Positions 8,599 to 18,305 are shown, counted from the first letter of the stretch. The stretch: DNA of 64,000 bases from an uncultured Clostridia bacterium (GCA_937876985.1 CALEFT010000034.1:38543-102542), one strand, 5' to 3'. Numbers and translations are program-made. Notes: a model not told the origin generated them from the sequence alone.

Positions 8599-10505
8599 AC
8601 CTGATTATCACAGTATTCCTTGTATAGCTTCTTTAAGTCAGACATCTGCTGATTCATCTTGATTTGTAGCTTAGAAAGCTCGCTTAGGTTCTTATTCTCG
8701 ATAGCTAGCTTAATTGCTCCAAAAGTAGAGAATCTTTCATCGGAGTTCTTCGCAAGCTGATACTTCATATTTAAGATGTCCTGCCACATATCATTGTCGT
8801 AAGTATTGTTGTCAACATGCTTCTTGGTAATAGAGCGAAGCTCGGCAATGTTAGAAGGAATAACTCTGTCTAGAAGCTCCATCTGCCACATATCAAGCAT
8901 TGCACGAGAATAAGAAGCAAGAATCTTGTCATTGAATACTTCTCCAGCGCAAAGAATGTCTACAACAGAATCGTCAGATAGGAAGTCCTTCAAAGAATCG
9001 TATACAGTAGCTGGTGGCGTACCAAATAGGTGATTACGCTCCTCGTCTGTCATACTCTCAAAAATATCTTCTTCACAACGATAAAGCCTATTAGTCTCTA
9101 GGTAGTTAGAAGGAGCACCATAAGGCTTGATAAATTCGTCTTCTAATTCTTTTGTTGTCTTTCCAGAATTAATAGCATATCTGATTCCATCTAACATACA
9201 TTGATAAATAGCAGATAGACAAAGATATGTATTAGTGTGTGGGTTAGGGGAACGAAGTTCAAATCTAGTGGCGTGCTTATTGTTCTCCGAGCGAACTACT
9301 CCAAGAAGTACAGAACGGTTACGAGAAGGTGTAAGCACATTCTTACCAATAGATACTACTGGGTGCGTAGGTGCCTCGAATCCAGGCTGCAATCTAGCAA
9401 AAGCATCAGTTGTAGCAGACACAAAAGGATTGATTAGGCAGTAATTCTTCATGATACCAAATAGTGAACCCCAACCAATTACACTCAAGTAATCTGCCTT
9501 AATGTCGCTTGGTGCGAAGAGGTTTATCTTCTTGCCATCCTTAAGATAAGCAACTACGTTTACATGTGTGTGCTCACCGGAACCTGCAACACCAGGAAGT
9601 GGCTTAGCATTAAAGCTAACCTCGAGTCCGTGCATTCTGAAGATTTCCTTAATAAGAATTCTAGCTGTGAGCTCATAGTCGGCACCCTGCAAAGCATCAG
9701 AATAGTGCCAATCTACTTCGAGCTGCTCCATAATTCCATGGAAGTCACCACTAGAAGAAATAGAAGCCTTAACTCCACCAACTTCTTTGTGACCCATCTC
9801 TGGCTTGAAGCCATATAGGTCAAGAATCTCTATAGTCTGCTCTAACGCAGTTCTAACAGAGCCCTTTGTTCTCTTCCAGTATGATTCTTTAAGGCCCTGA
9901 GAAATAGTAAGCTTTCTAGAAGAAACATATTCGTCAGGTGAATTAACCCAGAACTCAAGTTCCGTAGCTACGATGATGTTGATTTCCTTAAGATCTTCGC
10001 GCTTGAAGCCATGAGCTTCACAAAGGCTCTCGTCCTTCTCGAAAAGCTCGAACAATCTCTCTTCGAAATAGTTAGCACTCTTCTTAAGTGTAGATCTTGA
10101 GCAAACGTATTCTCCATTATGTGTGATGAAGGATGGAATTCTAAGAGTTCCAACTGGTAGACCAGTCTTCATATCAATGTGTTCATAATTGTAGTCAACA
10201 AACCATACAACCTCTGGGTCTGGCACAAGGTCAACCTTACCATCGTTAAGAGTAGCGATTCCTGGGAGACAAACCGAAGAACCATCTGTTTGTACAGCGT
10301 GTCCATCCAAGTAGTTATGAATATTATCGAGGAAGTCAACGATAGGAATCTTCTCGTCTGTGTCGTTTCCTGCTAAGTCAATTGCAACAAAGGAAACGAA
10401 TTTAATCTCGCTGTGAGAAAGTAGAATATTCTTAATGTCATCAGCACTGTGATTCATTGAAGGAATAATAAAAAGTAAATCTGGATTAACCTTGAATTCA
10501 ATCAT
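8595..10505 (-). CDS. Glutamine synthetase, long clostridial form
   Basis: 636 residues, longer than the roughly 440-470 of the common GlnA. The catalytic core is recognisable: TELEFW (181-186), GSGEHTHVN (about 308-316, the ammonium/ATP-binding histidine region), RLQPGFEAP and SRNRSVLLGV followed by ATRFELRSPNPHTNTYL. It should condense glutamate and ammonia with ATP. Extra sequence includes the N-terminal 130 residues and a C-terminal helical extension after about 500 (AKNSDERFSTFGAIKLAI). No adenylylation-type NLYDLP motif is visible. It has a modest GGATGG site and is divergently transcribed from the next membrane protein. Specialised activity on another substrate cannot be excluded. Confidence 0.85.
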   Translation of the reverse strand: MIEFKVNPDLLFIIPSMNHSADDIKNILLSHSEIKFVSFVAIDLAGNDTDEKIPIVDFLDNIHNYLDGHAVQTDGSSVCLPGIATLNDGKVDLVPDPEVVWFVDYNYEHIDMKTGLPVGTLRIPSFITHNGEYVCSRSTLKKSANYFEERLFELFEKDESLCEAHGFKREDLKEINIIVATELEFWVNSPDEYVSSRKLTISQGLKESYWKRTKGSVRTALEQTIEILDLYGFKPEMGHKEVGGVKASISSSGDFHGIMEQLEVDWHYSDALQGADYELTARILIKEIFRMHGLEVSFNAKPLPGVAGSGEHTHVNVVAYLKDGKKINLFAPSDIKADYLSVIGWGSLFGIMKNYCLINPFVSATTDAFARLQPGFEAPTHPVVSIGKNVLTPSRNRSVLLGVVRSENNKHATRFELRSPNPHTNTYLCLSAIYQCMLDGIRYAINSGKTTKELEDEFIKPYGAPSNYLETNRLYRCEEDIFESMTDEERNHLFGTPPATVYDSLKDFLSDDSVVDILCAGEVFNDKILASYSRAMLDMWQMELLDRVIPSNIAELRSITKKHVDNNTYDNDMWQDILNMKYQLAKNSDERFSTFGAIKLAIENKNLSELSKLQIKMNQQMSDLKKLYKEYCDNQV

Positions 10506-10667
10506 TTGAAGCCCATCCTTATAAGTTATTATTTATATAATACAAGTAAATACATATTTAGCAAGTTCACATATTGTAACACATTTTGTTATTACGGTTG
10601 AAGTTTTAATGCAATTTGATATAGAATAGGCGTATCTTTTGATTTGAGAGTGAGAAATAATAGGTCT

Positions 10668-11630
10668 ATGACAGTAAAGCGCACTTATATATTCACTAAT
10701 GCATTTAAGCTAGACAAGGTAGGTAATGGATGGTTTGCCAGAATTACATTTCTAATTCTAGTTCTTTTGCAGTTTTTCTTTAATATTTATACTCCTGGTG
10801 ATTCGGATTTTGCTCCACTTATGACTTTTGTAAATGACATGATGGAAGATCCACAAGCATTTCTTCTAGCAAATCCAACACCAGAGCTTCCTATTTCTGA
10901 AGGCAATATTGTTTTCCTTGTATCTGGACTTTTGTTGTCTTGCTTTGTGATTTTTTGTGTTTTCTTATTCTGTGGAATGAATCTAAGAATTGGTCGTAAG
11001 CTTCTTAATGAGAAGGTTGCATCAATTCCGTTAATTATTTTTAGATCTATTGTGCTAACCATAATTTCAAGTTTTCTTCTTGGCTTAGTACTATCCTTGT
11101 CATATTTCTTGATGATTATTGCTGTGTTTGTTCTACCAGTTTTAATGGTGATTCCAGGTCATTATTTATCTGGTGAGGCCGGATTATTTGCATCTATTAA
11201 AAACGGCATTAATAACTCTAAGGGCTCATATTTCACTTTATCAACGAATTTGTTATTAATTCTTCTTACAGATATGGGCTTAGAAATAGTTTATTATCTT
11301 GCTAGCATATTAGGGCTTGATACTGCTGCTTTGATTTTCATTTCTGCGATTTGTAATACTTACTTCTATTTACTTATTGGTATGATGATGATGTATTTGT
11401 ATCTTCATGTATCGTCTCCTAAGATTCAAGCAGAGATCAAAAGACAAAGGCAAATAGAAGATATGTTGGTTAAGATGGAAATGGATCGCTACTATAAATC
11501 TCTTCAAAACACTACAAAACAAGGCTCTTTTAATAAAGTCGAAGAAGAAAAGCCTAGAGAAGAAGACAAATCTAATGAGAAACATGATGATAGTGATGAT
11601 GGTGAATCTACTATGGATGATGAGGAATGA
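10668..11630 (+). CDS. Polytopic membrane protein of unknown function
   Basis: 320 residues from ATG 10668; TTG 10644 and GTG 10650 are alternatives because no strong ribosome binding site decides. About five to six membrane helices occur, including FLVSGLLLSCFVIFCVFLF, IVLTIISSFLLGLVLSLSYF, MIIAVFVLPVLMVIPG and a final YFYLLIGMMMMYLYLHV. A cytoplasmic tail of about 65 residues follows: first basic (EIKRQRQ), then very acidic with DDSDDGESTMDDEE. The overall pattern recalls DUF975-type integral membrane proteins, but I do not recognise it firmly. Transcribed alone between glutamine synthetase and malic enzyme. Confidence 0.7.
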   Translation: MTVKRTYIFTNAFKLDKVGNGWFARITFLILVLLQFFFNIYTPGDSDFAPLMTFVNDMMEDPQAFLLANPTPELPISEGNIVFLVSGLLLSCFVIFCVFLFCGMNLRIGRKLLNEKVASIPLIIFRSIVLTIISSFLLGLVLSLSYFLMIIAVFVLPVLMVIPGHYLSGEAGLFASIKNGINNSKGSYFTLSTNLLLILLTDMGLEIVYYLASILGLDTAALIFISAICNTYFYLLIGMMMMYLYLHVSSPKIQAEIKRQRQIEDMLVKMEMDRYYKSLQNTTKQGSFNKVEEEKPREEDKSNEKHDDSDDGESTMDDEE

Positions 11631-11735
11631 CGCTTTGCCATTTTGTCAGTTATTTTTGTGTTGTCTTTTTATATTAAAAAGGATATTATAGTTGAGGCCG
11701 AATAGGTATTTTTATAGCAAATTTTGGAGGTTAAC

Positions 11736-12908
11736 ATGGACGTTAAACAAGAAGCCATTAAGAAGCATACAGAATGGGCCGGCAAAATTGAAGTTATTGC
11801 TAAGGCTCCAGTAAGTACTAAGGAAGAACTTTCTATTGCATATACACCTGGTGTTGCAGAGCCTTGTCTCGAGATTTCCAAGGATGTTGATTTGTCATAC
11901 AAGTATACAAGAAGACATAATCTTGTTGCTGTTGTTACTGATGGTACAGCAGTTTTAGGTCTTGGTGATATCGGACCAGAAGCTGGTATGCCAGTAATGG
12001 AAGGTAAGTGTGCACTATTTAAGGCTTTCGGTGATGTAGATGCATTCCCACTTTGTATTCGTTCCAAGGAAGTTGACGATATTGTAAATACAGTTGCACT
12101 TCTAGCAGGTTCTTTCGGTGGTGTAAACCTCGAGGATATTTCTGCTCCAAGATGCTTTGAGATTGAGAAGAAGCTTAAGGAAAGATGTGATATTCCAATC
12201 TTCCACGATGATCAGCACGGTACTGCTGTTATCACTCTTGCTGGTCTTCTTAACGCTCTTAAGATTGTAAACAAGAAGATTGATGAGATTTCTGTTGTAG
12301 TTAATGGTGCTGGTGCTGCTGCTACTGCTATTACTAAGCTCCTCATTTCTTGCGGACTTAATGATGTTGTTCTCTGTGACAGAACTGGTGCAATTTACCA
12401 GGGAAGAGAGAAGCTCAATGCTGCTAAGGAAGAGATTGCTGCAATTACTAACCAGAAGATGAAGAAGGGTTCTCTTAAGGATGTAATCGTTGGTGCAGAC
12501 GTATTCATCGGTGTTTCTGCTCCAGGCGTTCTTACAGCTGATATGGTAGCTACAATGGCTAAGGATCCAATCGTATTTGCTTGTGCTAACCCAGTACCAG
12601 AGATTCTCCCAGATGAGGCTAAGAAGGCTGGTGTTGCTGTTATGGCTACTGGTCGTTCTGATTTCCCTAACCAGATCAACAATGTACTTGCATTCCCAGG
12701 TATCTTCCGTGGTGCTCTTGATGTTAGAGCATCTGATATCAATGACGAGATGAAGCTTGCTGCTTCTTATGCAATTGCTGGCATCGTTTCTGATGATGAG
12801 CTCAATCCAGAGTACATCATTCCAGATGCTTTCGACCCACGTGTTGGTAAGGCAGTTGCTGCTGCAGTAGCTGAGGCTGCTCGTAAGAGCGGTGTTGCTC
12901 GTATCTGA
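11736..12908 (+). CDS. NAD(P)-dependent malic enzyme
   Basis: 390 residues from ATG 11736, preceded by GGAGGT. Signature stretches are SIAYTPGVAEPCLEI, VTDGTAVLGLGDIGPEAGMPVMEGKCALFKAF, FHDDQHGTAVITLAGLLNAL (metal and substrate region) and a Rossmann VVNGAGAAATAITKLL; FACANPVPEI follows. It is the short bacterial form without the phosphotransacetylase domain. Converts malate to pyruvate and CO2 with reduction of NAD(P). Codon use is strongly biased to CTT/GCT/GTT as in other highly expressed genes here, and a strong terminator follows. Confidence 0.95.
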   Translation: MDVKQEAIKKHTEWAGKIEVIAKAPVSTKEELSIAYTPGVAEPCLEISKDVDLSYKYTRRHNLVAVVTDGTAVLGLGDIGPEAGMPVMEGKCALFKAFGDVDAFPLCIRSKEVDDIVNTVALLAGSFGGVNLEDISAPRCFEIEKKLKERCDIPIFHDDQHGTAVITLAGLLNALKIVNKKIDEISVVVNGAGAAATAITKLLISCGLNDVVLCDRTGAIYQGREKLNAAKEEIAAITNQKMKKGSLKDVIVGADVFIGVSAPGVLTADMVATMAKDPIVFACANPVPEILPDEAKKAGVAVMATGRSDFPNQINNVLAFPGIFRGALDVRASDINDEMKLAASYAIAGIVSDDELNPEYIIPDAFDPRVGKAVAAAVAEAARKSGVARI

Positions 12909-12922
12909 ATTAGTTAAAATTA

Positions 12923-12978
12923 CCCCTCTTGGAATTCGCTTTTTATGAGTTTGTGCGTTTTTCGAGAGGGGATTTTTA
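12923..12978 (+). terminator. Terminator of the malic enzyme gene
   Basis: CCCCTCT (12923-12929) pairs with AGAGGGG (12965-12971) around a long loop, then ATTTTTAT follows. The loop is long (35 nt) but the stem ends directly in the T tract. Confidence 0.7.
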
Positions 12979-13063
12979 TAATTATTGCTTTCTTTTTTCT
13001 TTCTTCGAAAATATAATCTAAAACAAAACAAACCAAACCAAACTATTTATAGGAGGATTCTAT

Positions 13064-13552
13064 ATGATAAATCGAATGGAGCTTTTACGACTAATTGAGA
13101 ACAATGCCAAGATGACAATTGACGAGATGGCAATTATGCTTGGTGTCGAAGCCTGTGAAGTAGAATCCGAGCTTAAGCTTTTGGAGGATGAAAAAATCAT
13201 TCTTGGTACTACTACTCAGATTAACTGGGAAAAGACAGATAGAGAAACCTGCCTTGCAATGATTGAAGTAAGAATTACTCCTATGCGTAATAAGGGATAT
13301 GATCATATCGCGAATCTTCTTTGTAAATACGAGAAGGTGTCTGCGTGCTATTTGATGTCTGGTGGTTCTGACTTAATGCTGATTTATGACGGCAAGACAC
13401 TTCGTGAGGTTGCCGAGTTTGTATCTGATAAGATTGCTCCGCTTGAGGGTGTTCTTTCTACTACAACTCACTTTATTCTCAAGAAATATAAGACGAACGG
13501 AATAATGTATGATGAAGAAGACGAGGATAATCGTCAGTTCATTATTCTCTAA
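13064..13552 (+). CDS. Lrp/AsnC-family transcriptional regulator
   Basis: 162 residues. An N-terminal winged helix-turn-helix (about 5-50: LLRLIENNAKMTIDEMAIMLG...EVESELKLLEDEKII) is followed by an Lrp/AsnC ligand-binding alpha-beta domain (about 65-145) with YLMSGGSDLMLIYDG. An acidic tail (DEEDEDN) closes it. GGAGGA lies upstream. It precedes the aminotransferase gene by 17 bp, so a role in sensing amino acids and controlling that gene is likely, by analogy with this common clostridial pair. Confidence 0.9.
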   Translation: MINRMELLRLIENNAKMTIDEMAIMLGVEACEVESELKLLEDEKIILGTTTQINWEKTDRETCLAMIEVRITPMRNKGYDHIANLLCKYEKVSACYLMSGGSDLMLIYDGKTLREVAEFVSDKIAPLEGVLSTTTHFILKKYKTNGIMYDEEDEDNRQFIIL

Positions 13553-13569
13553 TACTGGAGGAACATCAG

Positions 13570-14760
13570 ATGGTTGATGACAAGAAGAATATGATTTCAG
13601 ATGTAGTAAATAGCGTACCGCCTTCTGCTATTCGTAGATTTTTCGATTTGGCAAATGAGATGAAGGGTGATGTAATTTCCTTGTCTATTGGTGAGCCTGA
13701 CTTTGTTACTCCGTGGGAGATTCGTGAGGCAGGAATAAATTCACTGATTGATGGATATACACATTATTCTCCAAATGCTGGATATATTGAATCTCGTAAA
13801 GCAATTTGTTCTTACATTTCTAAGCGTTATGGTGTTAAGTATGATCCTAATGGAGAAGTATTAATCACCGTTGGCGGTAGTGAAGGACTTGATCTCGCTG
13901 CTCGTGCGCTTATTAATCCTGGTGATGAAGTAATTATTGTTGAGCCATGTTTTGTTGCATATAAGGCTACAGTAATGTTTGCTCATGGTGTCCCAGTTGT
14001 TGTTGAGACTAAGCCTGAGAATGATTTCAAGCTTCAACCAGAGGAACTTGAGGCTGCGATTACTGACAAGACAAAATACATCATTGTAGGATATCCATCG
14101 AATCCTACTGGCGCAGTGATGACAAAAGAAGATTGGGATAAAATTCATGATGTATTAGTAAAGTATCCTGATATAGTTGTTCTTTCCGATGAACTATATG
14201 CTGAGCTTAATTATGTGGAGAATAGTCCTAGCTCGCTTATCTGTTATGAAGACTTGCGTGATAGGGTAGTAATGATTAACGGCTTTTCGAAGTCGTATGC
14301 GATGACAGGATGGAGACTAGGATATGTTCTTGGTCCAAAGAACTTGGTTGCTGCTATGACGAAGATCCATCAGTATTGTATAATGAGCTCTCCGACGACG
14401 GCTCAGTTTGCTTTGATTGAGGCAGCATATCGCGGCGAAGAACATTTGAACTCTATGAGAGAAGAATATAACCACAGAAGAAGAGTTATCATCAAGGGTC
14501 TTAAGGACGCAGGGCTTGACTGCTTCACTCCATCTGGAGCTTTCTATGCATTCCCTTGTATAAAGGGTCTTGGAATGACATCTGATGAATTTTGCGAAAA
14601 GTTCCTAATGAGCAAGAAGGTCGCTATTGTTCCTGGAAACGCTTTTGGTAAATGTGGTGAGGGCTATGTTAGAATTTCTTACGCTGCCTCTATGAAGGAC
14701 ATACTAGAGGCAATGAGGCGACTAGCTGAATTTGTAAATGAGATAAAGAATAATAACTAA
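13570..14760 (+). CDS. Class I/II PLP-dependent aminotransferase
   Basis: 396 residues, fold type I. Landmarks are ISLSIGEPDFVTPW-like start, SPNAGYIESRKAI, the substrate-side NPTGAVMT, and the PLP lysine in NGFSKSYAMTGWRLGYV (about residue 238), with RISYA near the C-terminus. Probably transfers amino groups from an aromatic, aspartate or branched amino acid to 2-oxoglutarate; specificity is not readable. Cotranscribed with the Lrp-type regulator; prfB starts 25 bp downstream and may belong to the same transcript. Confidence 0.9.
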   Translation: MVDDKKNMISDVVNSVPPSAIRRFFDLANEMKGDVISLSIGEPDFVTPWEIREAGINSLIDGYTHYSPNAGYIESRKAICSYISKRYGVKYDPNGEVLITVGGSEGLDLAARALINPGDEVIIVEPCFVAYKATVMFAHGVPVVVETKPENDFKLQPEELEAAITDKTKYIIVGYPSNPTGAVMTKEDWDKIHDVLVKYPDIVVLSDELYAELNYVENSPSSLICYEDLRDRVVMINGFSKSYAMTGWRLGYVLGPKNLVAAMTKIHQYCIMSSPTTAQFALIEAAYRGEEHLNSMREEYNHRRRVIIKGLKDAGLDCFTPSGAFYAFPCIKGLGMTSDEFCEKFLMSKKVAIVPGNAFGKCGEGYVRISYAASMKDILEAMRRLAEFVNEIKNNN

Positions 14761-14785
14761 TTAATACTTTTAGAGAGGGAATAAT

Positions 14786-15895
14786 ATGCTAGAATTTGAC
14801 AATTTAAGATTGGAACTAGAGGGCTACGAGGAGCCAGTTAAGACTCTTCGTGAATCGCTTCATATTGACCACATCCTTGTTGAGACAAGTGAGCTTGAGG
14901 CGAGAACTCAGGAGCCTGATTTCTGGAATGATGTAGATAAGGCGCAGCAGCTACAGACGAAGCTTAAGAGACTTCAAAAGAAAGTGGATTCATTCAATGC
15001 ACTAAGTTCTGATAGAGAAGATCTTCTTGCTCTTATTGAACTTGGTAACGAAGAAGAAGATTTGGATACTCTTGAAGAAGTTAAGTTGGGTGTAACAGGT
15101 TTCAAGGAAGCTTTTGAGAAGATGCGCCTAGAGACACTTCTAACTGGTGAGTACGATAGAAACAATGCTATTTTGACACTTCATGCAGGTGCTGGTGGAA
15201 CAGAAGCTCAGGACTGGGCAAATATGCTTTATAGAATGTTTACTAGATGGGCAGAGAAGGCTGGCTTTGAAGTTAAGCTTCTTGATATGCTCGATGGTGA
15301 CGAGGCAGGTATTAAGTCCGCATCAATTATGGTTATCGGTGAGAACGCATATGGTTTCTTACGTTCAGAGGTTGGTGTTCATAGACTCGTTCGTATTTCT
15401 CCATTTGATTCAAATGCAAGAAGACATACATCATTTGTATCTTGTGAAGTAATGCCAGAACTCGACGATACTATTGAAATTACTATTGATCCATCTGATC
15501 TTCGTGTGGATACATATAGAGCTACAGGTAAGGGTGGTCAGCACATTAATAAGACAGACTCTGCTGTTAGACTTACACATATACCTACTGGAGTAGTTGT
15601 TGCTTGTCAGTCTGAGCGTTCCCAGATTCAGAACAGAGAAACAGCTATGAACATGCTTAAGGCAAAGCTTTTCGCAATTGCTCAGGCAGCACAGATGGAA
15701 AAGATTGAAGACCTTAAGGGTGTTCAGATGGATATTGCTTGGGGTAGCCAGATTAGATCTTATGTATTCTGTCCATATACATCAGTTAAGGACCACAGAA
15801 CTGGATATGAGACAAGTAATGTCGATGCGGTAATGGATGGTGATATCGATGGATTTATTAATGCATTCTTATCTGGCATGAAGAACGAGAAGTAA
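14786..15895 (+). CDS. prfB: Peptide chain release factor 2
   Basis: 369 residues, full length for RF2. The stop-codon recognition motif SPF (VRISPFDSNARRHTSF) identifies RF2 rather than RF1 and implies reading of UGA and UAA. The peptidyl-tRNA hydrolysis motif GGQ occurs in ATGKGGQHINKTDS. The N-terminal coiled-coil is continuous in a single frame: the autoregulatory +1 frameshift with an in-frame UGA found near codon 25 in many bacteria is absent. A GAGAGGGA site precedes ATG. Confidence 0.97.
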   Translation: MLEFDNLRLELEGYEEPVKTLRESLHIDHILVETSELEARTQEPDFWNDVDKAQQLQTKLKRLQKKVDSFNALSSDREDLLALIELGNEEEDLDTLEEVKLGVTGFKEAFEKMRLETLLTGEYDRNNAILTLHAGAGGTEAQDWANMLYRMFTRWAEKAGFEVKLLDMLDGDEAGIKSASIMVIGENAYGFLRSEVGVHRLVRISPFDSNARRHTSFVSCEVMPELDDTIEITIDPSDLRVDTYRATGKGGQHINKTDSAVRLTHIPTGVVVACQSERSQIQNRETAMNMLKAKLFAIAQAAQMEKIEDLKGVQMDIAWGSQIRSYVFCPYTSVKDHRTGYETSNVDAVMDGDIDGFINAFLSGMKNEK

Positions 15896-15925
15896 TTAAT
15901 TTGATTCTTTAAAGTTTTGTTAAAT

Positions 15926-15966
15926 AGGTATCTCAATGGATTCTTTCTTTATGAGATACCTTTTTT
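15926..15966 (+). terminator. Terminator of prfB
   Basis: AGGTATCTCA (15926-15935) pairs with TGAGATACCT (15952-15961) and is followed by six T residues. Confidence 0.92.
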
Positions 15967-16033
15967 GTGCGAAAAAAACTGCCTCGAACAATAGTCCGAG
16001 ACAGTATGAATAATTATTAATTACAATAGTTGA

Positions 16034-18109
16034 TTAATCATTCCAATCGAAGTAGCAGTAGTTGTATCCGTAGTTGTTAGGAGAACCGTCTGTTACAACA
16101 TTTACAGTTGCTTCAAGTGTCTCACCAGCAGCGATTACTGTACTTCTTGGTGTACCGATATATGTATTTGCATCATCTGGATCTACTTCGAAAGTATAGT
16201 AGTCAGATGTTACTTCAACAATTGGTGTGCCACCAGTTCTAAGAGTGATTGTTACATCGTTAACAGAAGTTGCAAGGTCTGCATCTACTGAACCGTAGTT
16301 TTCTAGTTCGAGAATGAAGCTAAATCCGTCATCTGTTCTTCTAAAGCGTCTAATATCTGAATAGAATGTAAGAACTACTTCGTCTGTATTAGAAGGGGCT
16401 CTAGTAGTAGCTTCTGTAGTAGTTGTTGCTTCTGTTGTTGTAGTAGCCTCAGTAGTTGTTGTAGCCTCTGTTGTAGTTGTGGCTTCTGTAGTAGTAGTAG
16501 CTTCAGTTGTAGTTTCAACTGTAGTTTCTTCAGTTGTTGTAGTAGCTTCGGTTGTAGTTGTAGCCTCTGTAGTTGTTGCTTCTGTTGTAGCTTCAGTAGT
16601 TGTAGCCTCAGTTGTTGTTTCTTCTGTGTTCTTTGTAGTAGGAGTAACAACATTAGTCGCAACAGTTTCTTTACCACCAAAAATAGGGAAGTCAGGCATA
16701 TTATCCATGAAATAGAATACAACACCAATTACTAAGAAAATTAAGCATAGAGCAAGAAGTGAAGAGAAGCCAGCGTCTTTCTTCTTCTTCTCACGATTCT
16801 TCTTTCTTGACTTAGAATCAACAGTTCTAACAGGTTGAATATTTCCTGCCTGAGAAGCAGCTGAATATTTTGTTGAAGGAGGAGTCCTCTTCTCGAGAGT
16901 ATTAACTGTTTGAGCAGCAGCTGCTGGACGTTCTGGCTTCTTAGGAGCAGGTGGAGTAACGAGATTAGATGGTTCGTTAGAAGCACGTGTTGGCTTACTA
17001 GGGGCTTTGGATGCTTCAGGTTTTGCTGATGATGTACCAGGTCTACTTGTGCTCTTAAAAGCAGAAGCACTAGAAGCAGTCGAAGCTGCGCCTATAGAAG
17101 CGGCTCCCATTTTATCCTTAGAACTGTCATCCTTATTAGCTGAATCTTCGTTCTTATTAACTGCTGGCTTTTTGCCAAAAGCATTAATTCCAGAAGAAAC
17201 CTTACCAAATGTTTGCATTTCTTTCTGTCCTTCTTGGGAATTGTCCTTAGGTGCCTCTTGGTTAGCAGTTGCTTCGTCCTTGGTTGGAACAACGGGAGCA
17301 GTTGTAACATTGTCCTGCTTATCATCCTTGTTTACTGAATCGTCACCAAAAGAAATCGAAGAGGCTGATGGTGCTTTTGAAGTAGCATTAACTGTTGTAG
17401 CAGTATCGATTTTGTTATCTGCCTTTGGAGTTTCTGGTTCAGAATTCTTGATTGGTTGTGATGGTGGAGTAGGAATACTGTTCTTTGGTGCAAATGGAGA
17501 GATTGAATTATCAAATTCGAAGTCATCAAATTCATCCTTAAATCCATTGTTCACCTTGTTATATGCAGTATTGTCAAGTTCTGGTGTGCTAGTATCATAA
17601 GTAGGGAATTCGAGCGCATCTTCAGGTTGAATCATTGCCTCCTTGAAGGATACCTTCTTAGGTTCTTCGATTGTTTCTTTTACTTGCTCAGAAGAAATGT
17701 TTGAAGTTGTAGCATCTTCAGAAGTAGTAGGAGCTACAAAAGGCTTGAATGCAGAAACATTAGAATCGAATTCAAAATCATCAATTGAATCCATATTGAG
17801 AGAAGAAGTATCAACACCTCCATTCTCACTTGCAGACTTAAGTTTCTCGTTAACTATATCATTAGATTCATTAGCCTTAAATGAAACAACAAAAGAATTG
17901 TCTAGAGAATTATCATCATCATTAGAAACATGACTTGATGAGAACAAAGCAGTTGATTCATTTGCATCGCTTGAATTTGAATTCATTGACGCAGAGAATA
18001 GTGAGTTCTCATTAGCTTCAGCGGCAGGAGAATCATCAAGGTTATTATTGTTATCATCAGCACCAAATAACTTATTCTCTCTTTGGTTATCATCAGGATT
18101 GAAAAGCAT
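16034..18109 (-). CDS. Large single-pass membrane protein with threonine-rich extracellular stalk
   Basis: 691 residues from ATG 18109, with GAGGT six bases upstream; GTG 18115 overlaps that site. Residues about 1-440 are low-complexity, acidic, Asn/Ser-rich and probably disordered in the cytoplasm, with recurring short motifs such as FDDFEFD and FKPFVAP/FAPFAPK-like elements. A basic KSRKKNREKKKKDAGF stretch precedes one membrane helix (about 455-475, LLALCLIFLVIGVVFYF). Outside is a TTTTEA-type repeat stalk of about 75 residues, then a roughly 110-residue beta-rich terminal domain (VVLTFYSDIRRFRR to the end). No enzyme motif is seen. It could be a regulator or surface scaffold; function unknown. 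Monocistronic, ending near an A/T-rich convergent gap with prfB. Confidence 0.8.
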   Translation of the reverse strand: MLFNPDDNQRENKLFGADDNNNNLDDSPAAEANENSLFSASMNSNSSDANESTALFSSSHVSNDDDNSLDNSFVVSFKANESNDIVNEKLKSASENGGVDTSSLNMDSIDDFEFDSNVSAFKPFVAPTTSEDATTSNISSEQVKETIEEPKKVSFKEAMIQPEDALEFPTYDTSTPELDNTAYNKVNNGFKDEFDDFEFDNSISPFAPKNSIPTPPSQPIKNSEPETPKADNKIDTATTVNATSKAPSASSISFGDDSVNKDDKQDNVTTAPVVPTKDEATANQEAPKDNSQEGQKEMQTFGKVSSGINAFGKKPAVNKNEDSANKDDSSKDKMGAASIGAASTASSASAFKSTSRPGTSSAKPEASKAPSKPTRASNEPSNLVTPPAPKKPERPAAAAQTVNTLEKRTPPSTKYSAASQAGNIQPVRTVDSKSRKKNREKKKKDAGFSSLLALCLIFLVIGVVFYFMDNMPDFPIFGGKETVATNVVTPTTKNTEETTTEATTTEATTEATTTEATTTTEATTTTEETTVETTTEATTTTEATTTTEATTTTEATTTTEATTTTEATTRAPSNTDEVVLTFYSDIRRFRRTDDGFSFILELENYGSVDADLATSVNDVTITLRTGGTPIVEVTSDYYTFEVDPDDANTYIGTPRSTVIAAGETLEATVNVVTDGSPNNYGYNYCYFDWND
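16396..16625 (-). repeat. In-frame repeat encoding the TTTTEA stalk
   Basis: A degenerate 18-bp unit (on the minus strand roughly ACTACTACTACAGAAGCT) is repeated about a dozen times inside the gene. It is coding throughout and has no spacer structure. Confidence 0.8.
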
Positions 18110-18259
18110 GCTCACACCTCACAAATTTTAGTTTGTAATATATTATAATATATAAACGGTGATTTTGAAAATTTTTACATTGCAAGCATGTTAAATTTTG
18201 TATGAATTTTTACATTTGAGGACAATGTTTGTTTTGTTAAGAATATTGGAAAAAATGAT

Positions 18260-18288
18260 TTGACAATACAAAGTTCAAGTGTTATTAT
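18260..18288 (+). promoter_or_regulatory. Promoter of the tRNA-Leu/tRNA-fMet operon
   Basis: Consensus TTGACA (18260-18265), a 17-bp spacer and TATTAT (18283-18288), 17 bp before the first tRNA. Confidence 0.85.
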
Positions 18289-18305
18289 TTGTAAGCACTT
18301 AAGAA

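Noticed and set aside
12102..13031. Minus-strand 309-codon frame opposite the malic enzyme gene
   Set aside because: Its composition (Ser/Asn/Leu runs) is what the biased antisense of the malic enzyme produces, and the plus strand encodes a textbook enzyme.
16375..16728. Frames rich in Leu/Gln or Val/Ser on both strands around the Thr stalk
   Set aside because: Alternate-frame readings of the TTTTEA repeat; no independent coding evidence.
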